A program made the translations under genes and the position numbers. A model generated the notes under the pieces. It had not been told where the DNA came from. It did no database searches and saw only the letters and a list, made by a program, of their open reading frames with translations. Positions 47,573 through 57,637 of a stretch of 64,000 nucleotides of DNA are shown piece by piece. Position 1 is the first letter of the stretch; every line of letters begins with the position of its first letter. The stretch is from CAKZLS01 sp963786305 (GTDB lineage: Bacteria > Pseudomonadota > Alphaproteobacteria > Rhodospirillales > Defluviicoccaceae): assembly GCA_963786305.1 (NCBI GenBank), contig CAWAYL010000021.1, positions 1 through 64,000 on the forward strand. The letters are read 5' to 3'.

Positions 47573-48534
47573 TGATCGCCGCCGCCCTCTTGGGATGAAG
47601 AGCCGATTGACGGTGTGAACTTGACCTTGACGCGGCGGACGAGCGCCGACGGATTGAGCATTCGGGCTTCGAAAGCCACGGTTTCGCCGGGCGGAAGAGC
47701 GGCGATGTCCGGCGGCACGGTGACGAACTGCAGTTCCTCCCCCTCGCCGCCCGACAGCGAGACGCGAATGACCGGCAGGTCGAGGGGTTCGTCCGTCACG
47801 TTGGCGACCATGCCTTCGATGGTCAGGATTTCGTCGGCGCCGTCGCGCCGGCGCGCCGAGCGGACATCCCTGATTTCGAGCCCGGCTCCGATTTCGTCCC
47901 CGAGCAGGCCGACGCCCCGGTAAAGACCCGCCGTGCCGGGAACGGCCGAAACGATGGGCCCGCGGGCGACCACGAGGACAAGCGCGATCACCATCAACGC
48001 CGCGAACGCGCCGATACCAGCCAGCGCGGCCATGCTCGGCTTTTTCTTCCAATTCGGCCGACCGCGCTCGACCGGCGACCTGCCTTTTGTGAGGGCGGCG
48101 GGGATGGGATCCGTCTCGGGCGAACCCTCCGCCTCTGTGAGTTTCTCGGCGCCGGCGGGCTCGGACGAGCTCGGTTGTTCCGCCGGGCCATCGACCGCCG
48201 CGGGCGATGCTGCCGGCTCCGGGGCGGCGGTATCGCGAGGTCTGGGCGCAAGACCCTCGCCCGGCGGCGCCGGCGGTTGGCTGTCGCCGCCCGGTTCGGC
48301 CGTTGGCCCCTCGTCGGCCTCCCGTTCGGCGCCTGGAGACGTCTCGTCCGGCGCGGACGCGGTTTCGGCGGATTCCGACTGTGGCACGGCGTCGCCGGTC
48401 GATGGGGCGGGGGCCGGCGGTGTCTGCGTCCAATGATGCCCGCAGTGCGTGCAGCCAACCGGCCGGCCGTTCGGGACGAGAACGCCGGGATCGATGACAT
48501 AGCGTGTCGAGCAGCGCGGGCAGGTTATAATCAT
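47569..48534 (-). CDS. Zinc-ribbon DUF3426 membrane protein
   Basis: A 321-residue protein from ATG 48534. Residues 1-35 are an MJ0042 zinc ribbon (ITCPRCSTRY...VGCTHCGHHW). Then comes a low-complexity Pro/Glu/Ala linker to about 155, one transmembrane helix (ALAGIGAFAALMVIALVLVV) and a C-terminal DUF3426 domain (ITVANVTDEPLDLPVIRV-like). Topology: zinc ribbon inside, DUF3426 outside. Function unknown; it is found next to ftsE in relatives. Confidence 0.82.
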   Translation of the reverse strand: MIITCPRCSTRYVIDPGVLVPNGRPVGCTHCGHHWTQTPPAPAPSTGDAVPQSESAETASAPDETSPGAEREADEGPTAEPGGDSQPPAPPGEGLAPRPRDTAAPEPAASPAAVDGPAEQPSSSEPAGAEKLTEAEGSPETDPIPAALTKGRSPVERGRPNWKKKPSMAALAGIGAFAALMVIALVLVVARGPIVSAVPGTAGLYRGVGLLGDEIGAGLEIRDVRSARRRDGADEILTIEGMVANVTDEPLDLPVIRVSLSGGEGEELQFVTVPPDIAALPPGETVAFEARMLNPSALVRRVKVKFTPSIGSSSQEGGGDH

Positions 48535-48666
48535 TGCGAGCAAAGTATGATAATCTGTTGCGGTTTATAGGCTTCCGCCCGGTGTTAGGCAAGCTGCCGG
48601 GCGGCGCGTGAACGCAACCGCATAGGAAATGGTCGCGTCGGAAACTCCGGGACTGAGGGAAAACCA

Positions 48667-49428
48667 ATGAGGACCGCCAAGGAAGAGCCGTTCGTGGCCC
48701 GTCTGCAAGGGGTGGGCGTTCGCTACGAACGGGGACCCGAGATCCTGGACGACGTCTCGTTCGATCTCGCGTCCGATTCTTTTTATTTCCTCACCGGTCC
48801 CAGCGGCGCCGGCAAAACCACCCTGCTTCGGCTGCTGTCTCTATCGTTGAGGCCGACGCGGGGCTCGGCGATCGTCTTCGGCCACGACATCGCCAAGACG
48901 GCGCGGTCCCGCCTGCCGGCGCTTCGGCGGCAGATCGGCGTTGTCTTTCAGGACTTTCGGCTGTTGGAGCATCTGTCCGTGTTCGACAATGTCGCCTTGC
49001 CGCTCCGCATCGCCGGGATCCGCGAAGACGAGGTGCGCAGCGACGTGGCCGAACTCTTGACCTGGGTCGGACTGAAGGACCATGTTGGCGCCCCCGCGCC
49101 GACACTGTCCGGCGGACAGCAGCAGCTCGTGGCCATCGCCCGCGCGGTGATCGGGCGGCCCAAGCTGATCCTCGCCGACGAACCCACCGGCAACGTGGAT
49201 GAAGGCGCGGCGGCACGTCTGATCCATCTGTTCCAGGAACTCAACAAGCTGGGAGCCACTGTCGTCATCGCCACCCACAATCATTCGCTCGCCGAACGCT
49301 TTGGCCATCACCGGTTTCACGTCGACGGCGGCCGCTTGTGGTCGGAGGGACCCGGCCCGTCGGGCACGCGCGCGTCCTTGGCCAGCGCCCCGTCGCGCGC
49401 CGCCGCCGCCGGCTCGGGAGTCGCTTGA
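48667..49428 (+). CDS. ftsE: Cell-division ABC ATPase FtsE
   Basis: ATPase of the FtsEX complex that activates peptidoglycan hydrolases at the septum. 253 residues: GPSGAGKTTLLRLL, LSGGQQQLVAIARAV and LILADEPTGNVDEG. The last 30 residues are a Gly/Ala/Ser-rich tail. FtsX begins at the next base after the stop. Orientation is divergent from the DUF3426 gene, promoter in 48535-48666. Confidence 0.93.
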   Translation: MRTAKEEPFVARLQGVGVRYERGPEILDDVSFDLASDSFYFLTGPSGAGKTTLLRLLSLSLRPTRGSAIVFGHDIAKTARSRLPALRRQIGVVFQDFRLLEHLSVFDNVALPLRIAGIREDEVRSDVAELLTWVGLKDHVGAPAPTLSGGQQQLVAIARAVIGRPKLILADEPTGNVDEGAAARLIHLFQELNKLGATVVIATHNHSLAERFGHHRFHVDGGRLWSEGPGPSGTRASLASAPSRAAAAGSGVA

Positions 49429-50310
49429 ATGCTCGGTCGCGGTTCCGACCTGCCGTTCCAACGGGACCCGCTTTCCCGCTTCCTGCCATGGCTGATTGCC
49501 TTCATGGCCTACCTCGCGGTGCTCGCGCTGGCCGGCGTCCAAATCCTTTCCGGCGCCGTCGGCGACTGGCACCGGGATCTCGACGGCACCCTGACGGTGC
49601 AGATACCGGCCGCGGCGACCGTCGGCGAGGACGAAGCCAACGTCGGCGTGATCATGGACATCTTGCTGGATACGGTGAATATCAGCCATGCCGAGGTGGT
49701 TTCGCAAGAGCGCGTCGTGGCGCTTCTCGAGCCGTGGCTGGGCAGTTCGGAGATCGCCCGCGACCTGCCGCTGCCACTGCTCATCGACGTCGATATCCGC
49801 GATGACCGGCCGCTGGATTTCGAAACCCTGAGAGCGCGGATCGAGGCCGCCGTGCCGGGCGCCACCATCGACGATCACGGCGTCTGGTTGAGCCACCTCG
49901 TGCGCCTGATCCGCACCACCGAGATCTTCACCGGCGTGGTCCTCGCCCTGATTGGACTGGTTACCGCCGGCACCGTCGTCTTCGCCACCCGAACCGGTCT
50001 CGCCATTCATCACGACGCCATCGAGCTTCTGCATATCATCGGCGCCCGCAATTCGTACGTCGCCTGGCAATTCGCACGCAGGGCGATGATCCTCGGCCTG
50101 CGGGGCGGGCTGATCGGACTGGCCTTCGCGGCGGCCACCCTGTTCGCCCTCGGGCGGCTCGCGGCGCGGTTGCAGGGCGGCACGTCGATGACGCTCGGCC
50201 TGGCCCTCGAGCACTGGCTGGTTCTCGCGCTCGTTCCGCTGAGCGTCGCGCTGATCGCCATGCTGACCGCGCGGGTTACCGTCATGCGCAGTTTGGCGAG
50301 CCTGCTTTAG
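49429..50310 (+). CDS. ftsX: Cell-division protein FtsX
   Basis: Membrane partner of FtsE, 293 residues, four helices. The first (WLIAFMAYLAVLALAGVQIL) is followed by the periplasmic loop (about 45-160) that in other bacteria binds hydrolase activators. Three helices form the C-terminus (VVLALIGLVTAGTVVFATR onward). The start ATG abuts the ftsE stop. Confidence 0.9.
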   Translation: MLGRGSDLPFQRDPLSRFLPWLIAFMAYLAVLALAGVQILSGAVGDWHRDLDGTLTVQIPAAATVGEDEANVGVIMDILLDTVNISHAEVVSQERVVALLEPWLGSSEIARDLPLPLLIDVDIRDDRPLDFETLRARIEAAVPGATIDDHGVWLSHLVRLIRTTEIFTGVVLALIGLVTAGTVVFATRTGLAIHHDAIELLHIIGARNSYVAWQFARRAMILGLRGGLIGLAFAAATLFALGRLAARLQGGTSMTLGLALEHWLVLALVPLSVALIAMLTARVTVMRSLASLL

Positions 50311-50321
50311 TGGTCTGAACC

Positions 50322-50954
50322 ATGCGTATCTTGTTCCCAAGACACCGGCGGGGACCCGTTCTGATTGTCGCGGCGCTGATCGCCGCCGGCCTGCTGGCCG
50401 CCTGGACCTGGGGGTTGATCCTGTACGCCGCCGGCATTCCCGGCGACATCGCCGACACCTCGACACCCACCGACGCCATCGTCGTACTGACCGGCGGCAG
50501 TCAGCGGACGAGAACCGGCCTCGATCTGCTGTCGAGGGGCATGGCCGACAAGCTGTTCATCTCCGGCGTGCACGCGGGCGTGGAGATCCCGAGGCTGCTT
50601 GCAGCGGCCGGCGCGTCACAAACCCCCTTGCGCGAGCGCGTGGAAACGGGCTACGGCGCCCTGAACACCGCGGGCAACGCCTTGGAAACGGAGCAATGGA
50701 TGCGCGACAACGGCTTCCGGTCCCTGCGTCTGGTGACCGCCAACTATCACATGCCCCGCAGCCTGCTGCAGTTTCGCCATGCCCTGCCCGACGCGACGAT
50801 CATTCCCCACCCGGTCTTTCCCGATCACGTCAAGCAGGACAAATGGTGGCGGTGGCCCGGTACCGCGCGGCTGATCATCGGCGAATACAACAAGTTTCTG
50901 GTGGCCTGGGCGAAGCAGCGGGCGGCGACGCTGTTCGCCGGCGCGGGCGTGTGA
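50322..50954 (+). CDS. YdcF/ElyC-like DUF218 protein
   Basis: A 210-residue protein with one N-terminal helix (VLIVAALIAAGLLAAWTWGLIL) and a DUF218 domain. Conserved parts: DAIVVLTGGSQRTRTGLDLL, KLFISGVH, NTAGNALETEQWM and LVTANYHMPRSLL. Family members such as ElyC act in envelope and peptidoglycan precursor metabolism. It lies 11 bp after ftsX and before plsC, so an envelope role fits. Confidence 0.85.
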   Translation: MRILFPRHRRGPVLIVAALIAAGLLAAWTWGLILYAAGIPGDIADTSTPTDAIVVLTGGSQRTRTGLDLLSRGMADKLFISGVHAGVEIPRLLAAAGASQTPLRERVETGYGALNTAGNALETEQWMRDNGFRSLRLVTANYHMPRSLLQFRHALPDATIIPHPVFPDHVKQDKWWRWPGTARLIIGEYNKFLVAWAKQRAATLFAGAGV

Positions 50955-50995
50955 CCCGGCGATGACCGCGGTTCGGTCCTGTTCTGTTTTTTGCC

Positions 50996-51703
50996 GTGGC
51001 GTTGGTCTGGACACTGGTCATGGGCGTGGGGGGCCTGCCCTTGTTCGTGTTGCCGCGCAAGTGGATCCAGCGAGGGGCGCGACTGTGGACCCGGGGGCTG
51101 CTCGCCGTCCTGGCGGCCACGTGCGGGCTCCGCTATCGGGTTGTCGGGCTGGAGCATGTTCCCGTCGGCGCCGCCGTGTTCGCGGTCAAGCATCAGTCGG
51201 CCTGGGAGACGTTCGTCTTCCACATTGTCCTCGACGACCCGATATACATCCTGAAACGCGAACTGTTCCAGGCACCGTTGATGGGCTGGTATTTCAAAAA
51301 ATCGGGCGCCATCGGCATCGACCGATCGGCCGGTTTCCGCGCCATCAGGCTGATGATGCCGCATGTCAAGCGCGCCCTCGCCGAGGGAAGCCAGGTGTTG
51401 GTGTTTCCCGAAGGAACGCGGACGGCGCCCGGCACGCACCGGCCCTATCAGCCGGGCGTCGCCGGCATCTACGCCCACACCGACGCGCCGGTCATCCCGG
51501 TGGCGCTGAATTCGGGCCTGTTCTGGAGCAAGCGCAGCTTCCGCAAGCATCCCGGCGTCATTACCCTGGAATTCCTCCCCCCGATGCCGCCCGGCCTCGA
51601 TCGCAAGACCTTTATGAAAGAACTGGAAAGCCGCATCGAAACCGCCACCCGGCGGATCTGCGAGCAGGCTGAAAACCCGCGCTCGCGTTCCAGCATCAAA
51701 TGA
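50996..51703 (+). CDS. plsC: 1-acyl-sn-glycerol-3-phosphate acyltransferase
   Basis: Makes phosphatidic acid by acylating lysophosphatidic acid at the membrane. 235 residues from GTG 50996. The catalytic motif I is KHQSAWETF (His66, Glu71, a variant of Hx4D usual in alphaproteobacteria), motif III is VFPEGTRT. The start is uncertain: the same frame is open upstream with a hydrophobic RFGPVLFFAVALVWTLVM helix but no start codon. Deleting one A after the ATG at 50962 would give MPRFGPVLFFAV.., which looks more natural, so a one-base error near 50965 is likely. Confidence 0.9.
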   Translation: MALVWTLVMGVGGLPLFVLPRKWIQRGARLWTRGLLAVLAATCGLRYRVVGLEHVPVGAAVFAVKHQSAWETFVFHIVLDDPIYILKRELFQAPLMGWYFKKSGAIGIDRSAGFRAIRLMMPHVKRALAEGSQVLVFPEGTRTAPGTHRPYQPGVAGIYAHTDAPVIPVALNSGLFWSKRSFRKHPGVITLEFLPPMPPGLDRKTFMKELESRIETATRRICEQAENPRSRSSIK

Positions 51704-51845
51704 AAACCCGCGCGCGCGATCCTGTAAAGATCAACAACTTTACAAGGTTGGCCGGCTTCCTTATCCCATTGGGCGGGGTCATAATGGTTGCGCGTGGGCG
51801 GGTTGCCATGGCTGTTTTATAAGGCCGGGGAAAAAGGAGATTTGG

Positions 51846-54033
51846 GTGACGGGCGCTGAACCATCGGCCGAGGATCGGGGCGCAAGACCGCTTGCGCTGG
51901 ACCGCCGTCTGCTGGCGGAGGCGGTGCGGTGTCCACGAGGACGCCCTCGGGTTTGCCGTCAACGAGCCGGCGGCGGACGAACGGGCGCGCACCGCCGGCG
52001 GCACTTTCGAGCACCGCCTGGTGGTCCGCGCCGAAGCGCTCGCCGTGGCTCAACCGCTCGGCGACGCGCTTCGCCACCTGCGGGCCGGCTCGCGGCTGGC
52101 GGTGGGCGCCGGCGTGGTGCTGGCGGCCATTGCCGGCGCCGCCGCGACACAGGCCGTGTTCGGCACCTCCACCGCCAAGCCGGTCAATTTCTTCTGGGTC
52201 CTCGGCACGCTGCTGGGCGTCCACACGCTGGCGCTGCTCGCCTGGCTGGTCTTGATGATCTTCACGCCGCGCACCGCCACCGGCGGCGCTCTCGGCGCCG
52301 CCGTCACGGCCGCCGGGCGGCGCATCAACCGCTGGCTCCACAAGGGACCCATGCAGGCGGCGGCGGCGCGGGCGGCGGCCGCCGTCTTCGCGCGCGGCGC
52401 CATCGGCCGGTGGACGCTCGGCACCCTCACCCACGTGCTGTGGCTGGCGTTCCTCGCCGGTTGCCTGGCCATGGTGCTGCTCACGCTCAGCGCCAAGCAG
52501 TATTCCTTCGCCTGGGAAACGACGATCCTGACCGAGCGCAATTACATGGCGCTCGCCGGCGCCATCGGCGCGTTGCCCGCCGCCCTCGGCTTTCCGGTGC
52601 CCGATCCCGAGCAAGTCGCCGCCAGCCGCTGGACCGGAACCGGCGCGCCGGCCGCCGAAACCAGGGAAGCGTGGGCGGGGTTGCTGGTGGGCGCCATCGT
52701 CGTCTACGGAGTGTTCCCCCGCGCCGTCGTCCTGCTGCTCAGCGTCGCCGCCCGGGCGTTCGCCCTCGGCCGCTACCGGCTCGATACGACACAGCCCGGT
52801 TTCGCCCGTCTTCAGGCCCGCCTGGTGCCGCCGGCGCGCGCCACCGGGGTGGTCGACGCCGATGGCGGCGGCATCGACACGGCGGAGGCCGGCGCCCTGT
52901 CCCTGGAAGCGCCGCCGCCGATCGCGCCGGATGGTCCCGCCGCCATCCTCGGCCTGGAAATCGTCGAACCGAAAACCGGATGGCCGCCGCGCGTCGATGG
53001 CGTCCGATGGATGGATCTGGGGTTTGTCGATGACCGCGCGGAACGGCATCGGGTGACCAACCGGGTGATCACCGCCGCGCCGCCGCCGCGCGCGACGATG
53101 GTGGTCTGTTCGCTGGCGGCGACGCCGGACCGGGGCACCGGCGCCTTCGTCCGCACCCTGCAGCAGACATCCCATATCGCCGTCATTGTCGTGCTCAGCG
53201 ACGGCGAGCGGCTGCGCCGCCGTGGACACCCCGAGCACGTAGCCCAGCGCATCGACGATTGGCGAAGGCTCGCCGCCGGCGCGGGCGTCCCGGACGACCG
53301 GGTCATCGAAGTCGACCTCGACCATCTTACCGACGCCAGCCGCGGCCGCCTGGCGGAGCTCATCGGCGGCGGCATCGGGAGCGCCGCCGCGACGCCGGCC
53401 AGGCGGCTGGACGACGCCTTCGATCTGATCGTCGACCATGTCCGGCGCTGGTCCGGCCAACCCGATGTCGCCCAGCAGGCCGAATTGCAGCGCAAAATCG
53501 CCCGGCTCTATCAGGGGCGGGAAGGATCCTGGGTTAAGAATATTAACCTGGATATCAATGCACTGGACGCCGATACTCAGATAAAGGACCTGAAATCCGG
53601 CGCCGATCGGATGGTCCGTTTGCTGCCCGCCCGGCTGCGCCTCGATCCCCGCTGGCTGAGTGCCGGGGCGCTCGCCGGGGCGCTCGGCTGCGTCGCCGCC
53701 GCCACCGTCGTCTCGCCGGTGGCCATCGCCGCGCTGCCGGCCTGGGCCGGACTGGGAGCCGCGGTCTCGGCATTGATCGGTCCGTCCGGCTCCGGCGACG
53801 CGCCGTCCGAAGACACAGCCATCGACCTGACCCAGGCGGTCATGGGCGCCGCGCTGTTCGCCGCCGTGCTCCATCTGCAGGGCCGCGACGAAACCGCCAT
53901 CACCCGGGTCATCGACCGAATGGCGGGAGAGGACGACCCGCCCCCCATTCGCGGCGTCGACGAGGCCAGGGCCTGGCTTCGGACCCTCCGGGACCGCTTC
54001 CACCTGGCGATGGCGGGCGAGGGCGCGTCATGA
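51846..54033 (+). CDS. DUF2868 membrane protein (one frameshift)
   Basis: From GTG 51846 the first frame reads MTGAEPSAEDRG..LLAEAVR and the second frame continues VHEDALGFAVNEPAAD to the stop at 54033; removing the T at 51930 joins them (about 728 residues). At least four membrane helices: AVGAGVVLAAIAGAAATQAVF, FFWVLGTLLGVHTLALLAWL, a third after TLGTLTHVLW and a fourth at LLVGAIVVYGVF. The C-terminal half is soluble. The next gene, a DUF3482 GTPase, overlaps its stop by 4 bp (ATGA). The pair occurs together in many proteobacteria; the function is unknown. Confidence 0.85.
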
Positions 54034-55478
54034 GCCGTTCACGCTCGCTACCGGTTCTCAAGGTCGCCGTCGTCGGTCACACGAACACCGGCAAGACGTC
54101 GCTGTTGCGCACGCTGACCCAGAACGCCGCGTTCGGCGATGTGTCCGACCGCCCGGCCACGACCCGACACGTGGAGGGCACCGTTCTGCTGGTAGATGGC
54201 GCGCCGCTGGTGGAGCTGTACGATACGCCGGGCCTGGAGGATTCCATCGGCCTGCTGGAGCAACTCGACGGATTGCGTCCCGGCCGCGAGACCGACTGGA
54301 TCGACGTGATCCGCGGCTTTCTCGACGGCCCGTCAGGCCCCAGTGCGGGCCACGGTGCGGGCCACGGCGCGTTCGAGCAGGAGGCCAAGGCCATGCGCCA
54401 GGTGCTCGACACCGACATCGCGCTCTACGTCATCGACGCCCGCGATCGGGTCCTCGGCAAGCACCGCGACGAGCTTGAGATTCTCGGCCGCTGCGCCAAG
54501 CCGGTGGTGCCGGTGCTCAACTTCGTCGCCAGCGCGGACGCGAAGACCGAACAGTGGCGCGAGCACCTGAGCCGGGTCGCCATGCACGCGGTGGCCGAGT
54601 TCGACACCGTTGTCCTCAATGAGAACGCCGAGCAGCGCCTGTTCGAAAAGATGCAGAGCCTGCTGGACGCGTTCCGCCCCACCCTCGCCGCGCTGATCAA
54701 GGATCGCAAGCAGCGGCGCGCCAACCTGATCCGCGCGTCGGCGGATCTGCTGGCCGATCTGCTCATCGACGTCGCCGCGTACCGAGTGCTGGTACCGGTC
54801 GACGAACAGGATCATTCGCCGACGGTCGAGGCGCTCAAGCAGACGGTTCGCGAACGCGAGGACCGGTGCGTCGCGGCGCTCCTGGAGATGTACAGCTTCC
54901 GGCCGGATGACTTTGAGAGCGACGAGGTTCCGCTCGATAACGGTCAGTGGGGCCTGGATCTGTTCTCACCGGAACTGCTCAGGGATTTCGGGATGCGGGC
55001 GGGCGGAGGCGCGGTGGCGGGCGGTCTCACCGGACTGGCGGTGGACGCCCTGACCGGCGGCCTGTCGCTCGGCGCCGCCGCCGCCATCGGCGCCACGATC
55101 GGCGGGCTGTACGGCACCTTCGAAAGCCACGGCAAGCGGATTGCCGATAGCTTCCGCGGCTACACCGCGCTCCGCGTCCAGGACGATACGCTGCGCTTGC
55201 TGGCGCTTCGCCAGACGCGGCTGATCCAGGCGCTGCTTCGGCGCGGCCATGCCAGCGTCGACAAGATCCACATCGAGGCCCGGGCGAAGGAGAGCGAAAA
55301 GACGTGGACGGCGGGGCGGTTGCCGAAGCCGTTGTCGCGCGCCAAGGCGCATCCCGAGTGGTCGCGCCTCGGTGCCGTGGATCCGTCGAAGATCGGCTCG
55401 GACTCGCGGCGCTCCGCCACCGAGTCGGAACTTGCCGGCATCGTCGAGGCGGACCTGAGCCGGCCGCTCGAGGGGTAG
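54030..55478 (+). CDS. GTPase with DUF3482 domain
   Basis: A 482-residue GTPase of the TrmE-Era-like class. G1 is GHTNTGKTS (16-24), G2 an TTRHVEG loop, G3 ELYDTPGLED, and the G4 site appears to be in VLNFVASAD, which lacks a clear NKxD, so base specificity is uncertain. The C-terminal DUF3482 part has a Gly-rich membrane-seeking stretch (AGGLTGLAVDALTGGLSLGA) resembling that of dynamin-like or YcjX-type proteins. Co-translated with the DUF2868 protein; probably it works at the membrane with it. Confidence 0.85.
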   Translation: MSRSRSLPVLKVAVVGHTNTGKTSLLRTLTQNAAFGDVSDRPATTRHVEGTVLLVDGAPLVELYDTPGLEDSIGLLEQLDGLRPGRETDWIDVIRGFLDGPSGPSAGHGAGHGAFEQEAKAMRQVLDTDIALYVIDARDRVLGKHRDELEILGRCAKPVVPVLNFVASADAKTEQWREHLSRVAMHAVAEFDTVVLNENAEQRLFEKMQSLLDAFRPTLAALIKDRKQRRANLIRASADLLADLLIDVAAYRVLVPVDEQDHSPTVEALKQTVREREDRCVAALLEMYSFRPDDFESDEVPLDNGQWGLDLFSPELLRDFGMRAGGGAVAGGLTGLAVDALTGGLSLGAAAAIGATIGGLYGTFESHGKRIADSFRGYTALRVQDDTLRLLALRQTRLIQALLRRGHASVDKIHIEARAKESEKTWTAGRLPKPLSRAKAHPEWSRLGAVDPSKIGSDSRRSATESELAGIVEADLSRPLEG

Positions 55479-55578
55479 TTGCGCGCGCCTTAACCGCCAC
55501 GCCTTAACCCATGTGAAGGAGCGCTCGCGCCGGCCGCGGTTTACTCGGCTTACTGGGAGTGGTGGAGAGTACCGAGCA

Positions 55579-55750
55579 ATGAGCTACCATCTGAAACGAA
55601 GCGACGACAGCGTGCGCGACGGCGTGCGGAGGATCGCCCTCAGCCAGATCGACAGCGCCATCGCCGAGATCGACGATGACGCACTGGACGTCATGACACC
55701 GTTCACGAGGTGCGCAAGCGGTGCAAGAAACTGCGCGGCCTGGTGCGGCC
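55579..55750 (+). pseudogene. CHAD-domain protein, 5' fragment
   Basis: From ATG 55579 it reads MSYHLKRSDDSVRDGVRR and IDSAIAEIDDDALDV, then in another frame HDTVHEVRKRCKKLRGLVRP: the conserved start of a CHAD domain. One base is missing near 55692. Homology stops at about 55750, where an IS256 remnant begins. CHAD proteins bind polyphosphate granules; this copy cannot be functional as shown. The 3' part is recognisable at about 57286-57430. Confidence 0.75.
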
Positions 55751-56936
55751 ACTTCTTCTCGGCATTTCGCAAGGCGAGGTAGATGAGTTTGATGGCCGCG
55801 TCATCGTTCGGGAAGGCTCCCTTGGTTTTGATGATCTTTCGGACCTGGCGGATGGCGGCCTCGATGGCGTTTGTGGTGTAGACGACCTTGCGGATCATCG
55901 GTGGGTAGGCCAGGAACGGCACGATCGCGGTACAGTTCCTCTCCCATGAGGCGGAGATGGTTGGGTATTGGCCGTCCCATTTGTCCTTGAAGTCATTGAG
56001 CGCCATCCGCGCCGCATCCTCGTTGGCCGCGTCATAGATGGCCCTGAGATCCCCACCATGGTGCGGCGCTCCTGCCAAGACACATAGGCCAATGAATGTC
56101 GGATCATTTGGACGATACGAGCTGCACTTGGGTTTCGGGGACGACGGTGGCGATGGCTTCGGGGAAACCCTTGGACTATCGACGCAGGCGATGAAGATAT
56201 CCACGATATCTCGGTTTCTCAGTTCGGTGATGATCTGAAGCCAGAACTTCGATGCCTCGGCGTTGGCAAGCCAGAGGCCCAGAGCCTCCTTTTGGCCCTC
56301 CATGGTGACGCCAATGGCGAGGTAGACGGATTTGGAGACAATATGCCCCCGGTCACGGATTTTGACCCGAAGGGCGTCCAGATAAACGATCGGGTAGTGA
56401 CTTTCCAGGGGGCGGTTCTGCCAGGACCTCACCTCGTCAAGAACCGCGTCGGTGATTGCCGAAATCAACTCGGGCGAGACATCCGTGCCGTAGAGCTCCT
56501 CGAGGTGCCCTTGGATCTCACGCATGGACACGCCCCGGGCATAGAGCGAGAGAACCTTGTCGTCGAACCCCTCTAGGCGCCGTTGGCCCTTCTTGACCAA
56601 TTGCGGCGTGAAATCCCCGTCCCGGTCGCGTGGAACCCGGATCGCCAAGGGCCCGGTCTCCGTTTCGACAGTCTTGGCGCCATGGCCGTTCGCCGGTCAT
56701 CGCCGGCCGACGGGCCGTGGGGCGGAAAACCCGATGATGGGTCAACTCCGCGCCCAGGGCGTCGTTCGATCGCGCTGATTGGAGCCGGAAAACCGCGGCC
56801 TCTCCAAAATGTCTTCCGCTGTCTCAAGCGCGTGAAGTAAGGCATCAAGGATCTCATCGGAAAACGCTTCAGTCTTACGCTTGGTCTTTGTCATCTCCGC
56901 TATTCTCCATGCCAGTGCCTGATCTGGCCCGGCCAT
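55750..56936 (-). pseudogene. IS256-family transposase remnant
   Basis: Mutator-type transposase read in several frames. From about 56936 a start segment (MTKTKRKTEAFSDEILDALL) is followed in another frame by LAIRVPRDRDGDFTPQLVKK and GFDDKVLSLYARGVSMREI. A third part (LRAIYDAANEDAARMALNDF, TNAIEAAIRQVRKIIKTKG) follows after scrambled frames around 56070-56180. The C-terminus breaks off at LRNAEKKW, about 20 residues short. Neither terminal repeat could be found. It is a dead, truncated copy inside the CHAD gene. Confidence 0.8.
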
Positions 56937-56949
56937 GGTTAAGTTCTCC

Positions 56950-57240
56950 GCATCGTTCGACTCTTTAGGTCGCTCGCTGCAAACTTAACCACAGGCCTCC
57001 GTTCAAAACACTTACACAGCTCAAATGACAGACCCGAGCTGGTGTAGTAGCCGACCGCCGCCAACCCGGAGTAACCGTTCCATCCGTCGGTGTGAACCAC
57101 GTATCCTGGCGCCACGGCACTCTGGACGAACGGGAGCAGGCTATCCCCGGACACACCCTGGATGCGCCGAAGCCGGAGCGGCCGAGCTGGGAGACGTTCT
57201 TGGCGATCACCACAAGCGATAACCGGGTGGTATTCGAACC
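56950..57240 (-). pseudogene. IS1595-family transposase fragment
   Basis: Minus-strand fragment with VIAKNVSQLGRSGFG, then SGDSLLPFVQSAVAPGYVVHTDGWNGYSGLAAVGY in a shifted frame, matching the middle of ISXO2/IS1595-type transposases (the TDGW block holds a catalytic Asp). Both ends are missing. It lies between the IS256 remnant and the CHAD 3' fragment, so it inserted in or next to the first element. Confidence 0.7.
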
Positions 57241-57285
57241 GGAGTGGTGCTTTCCGGGCCGCCGAATAGCGTTTCGGCGACCTCG

Positions 57286-57430
57286 CCGGTCTCGAGGCTT
57301 ACCGGCCTGATCGAACAGCGCCAGGCGGAATTGGTGGCGACGCGTTCAGCTGTCTCAGGAGCTTTTCGCGGAGAAGGCTTCGGCGCTGCAAGCCAACGGT
57401 GGCGGGTCTACTGGCGGGTGAGAACGAAAT
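57286..57430 (+). pseudogene. CHAD-domain protein, 3' fragment
   Basis: The frames read TGLIEQRQAELVATRS, LSQELFAEKASALQA and RWRVYWRV in succession, which is the typical C-terminal helix pair of CHAD domains. At least two indels separate them. It belongs with the 5' fragment at 55579-55750, both on the plus strand. Confidence 0.6.
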
Positions 57431-57637
57431 CGCAGACATGCGCCAAGGGCTTGCGGTTCACTGAAGCCGTCGCCCTGCGATTCTCGACCAGCCCGGAGTT
57501 CGAGAAAAGGTTGGGGAAACAGAACAAGAACGCTGGCGATTGACGGCGTTTCGCCCGGCGCTTACAGTAGGATCCGGCGCCGCAACAGTCGCCTGATCGT
57601 CCCGTAACCGTTCCGTAACCCAACGAAGAGAGTTCCC

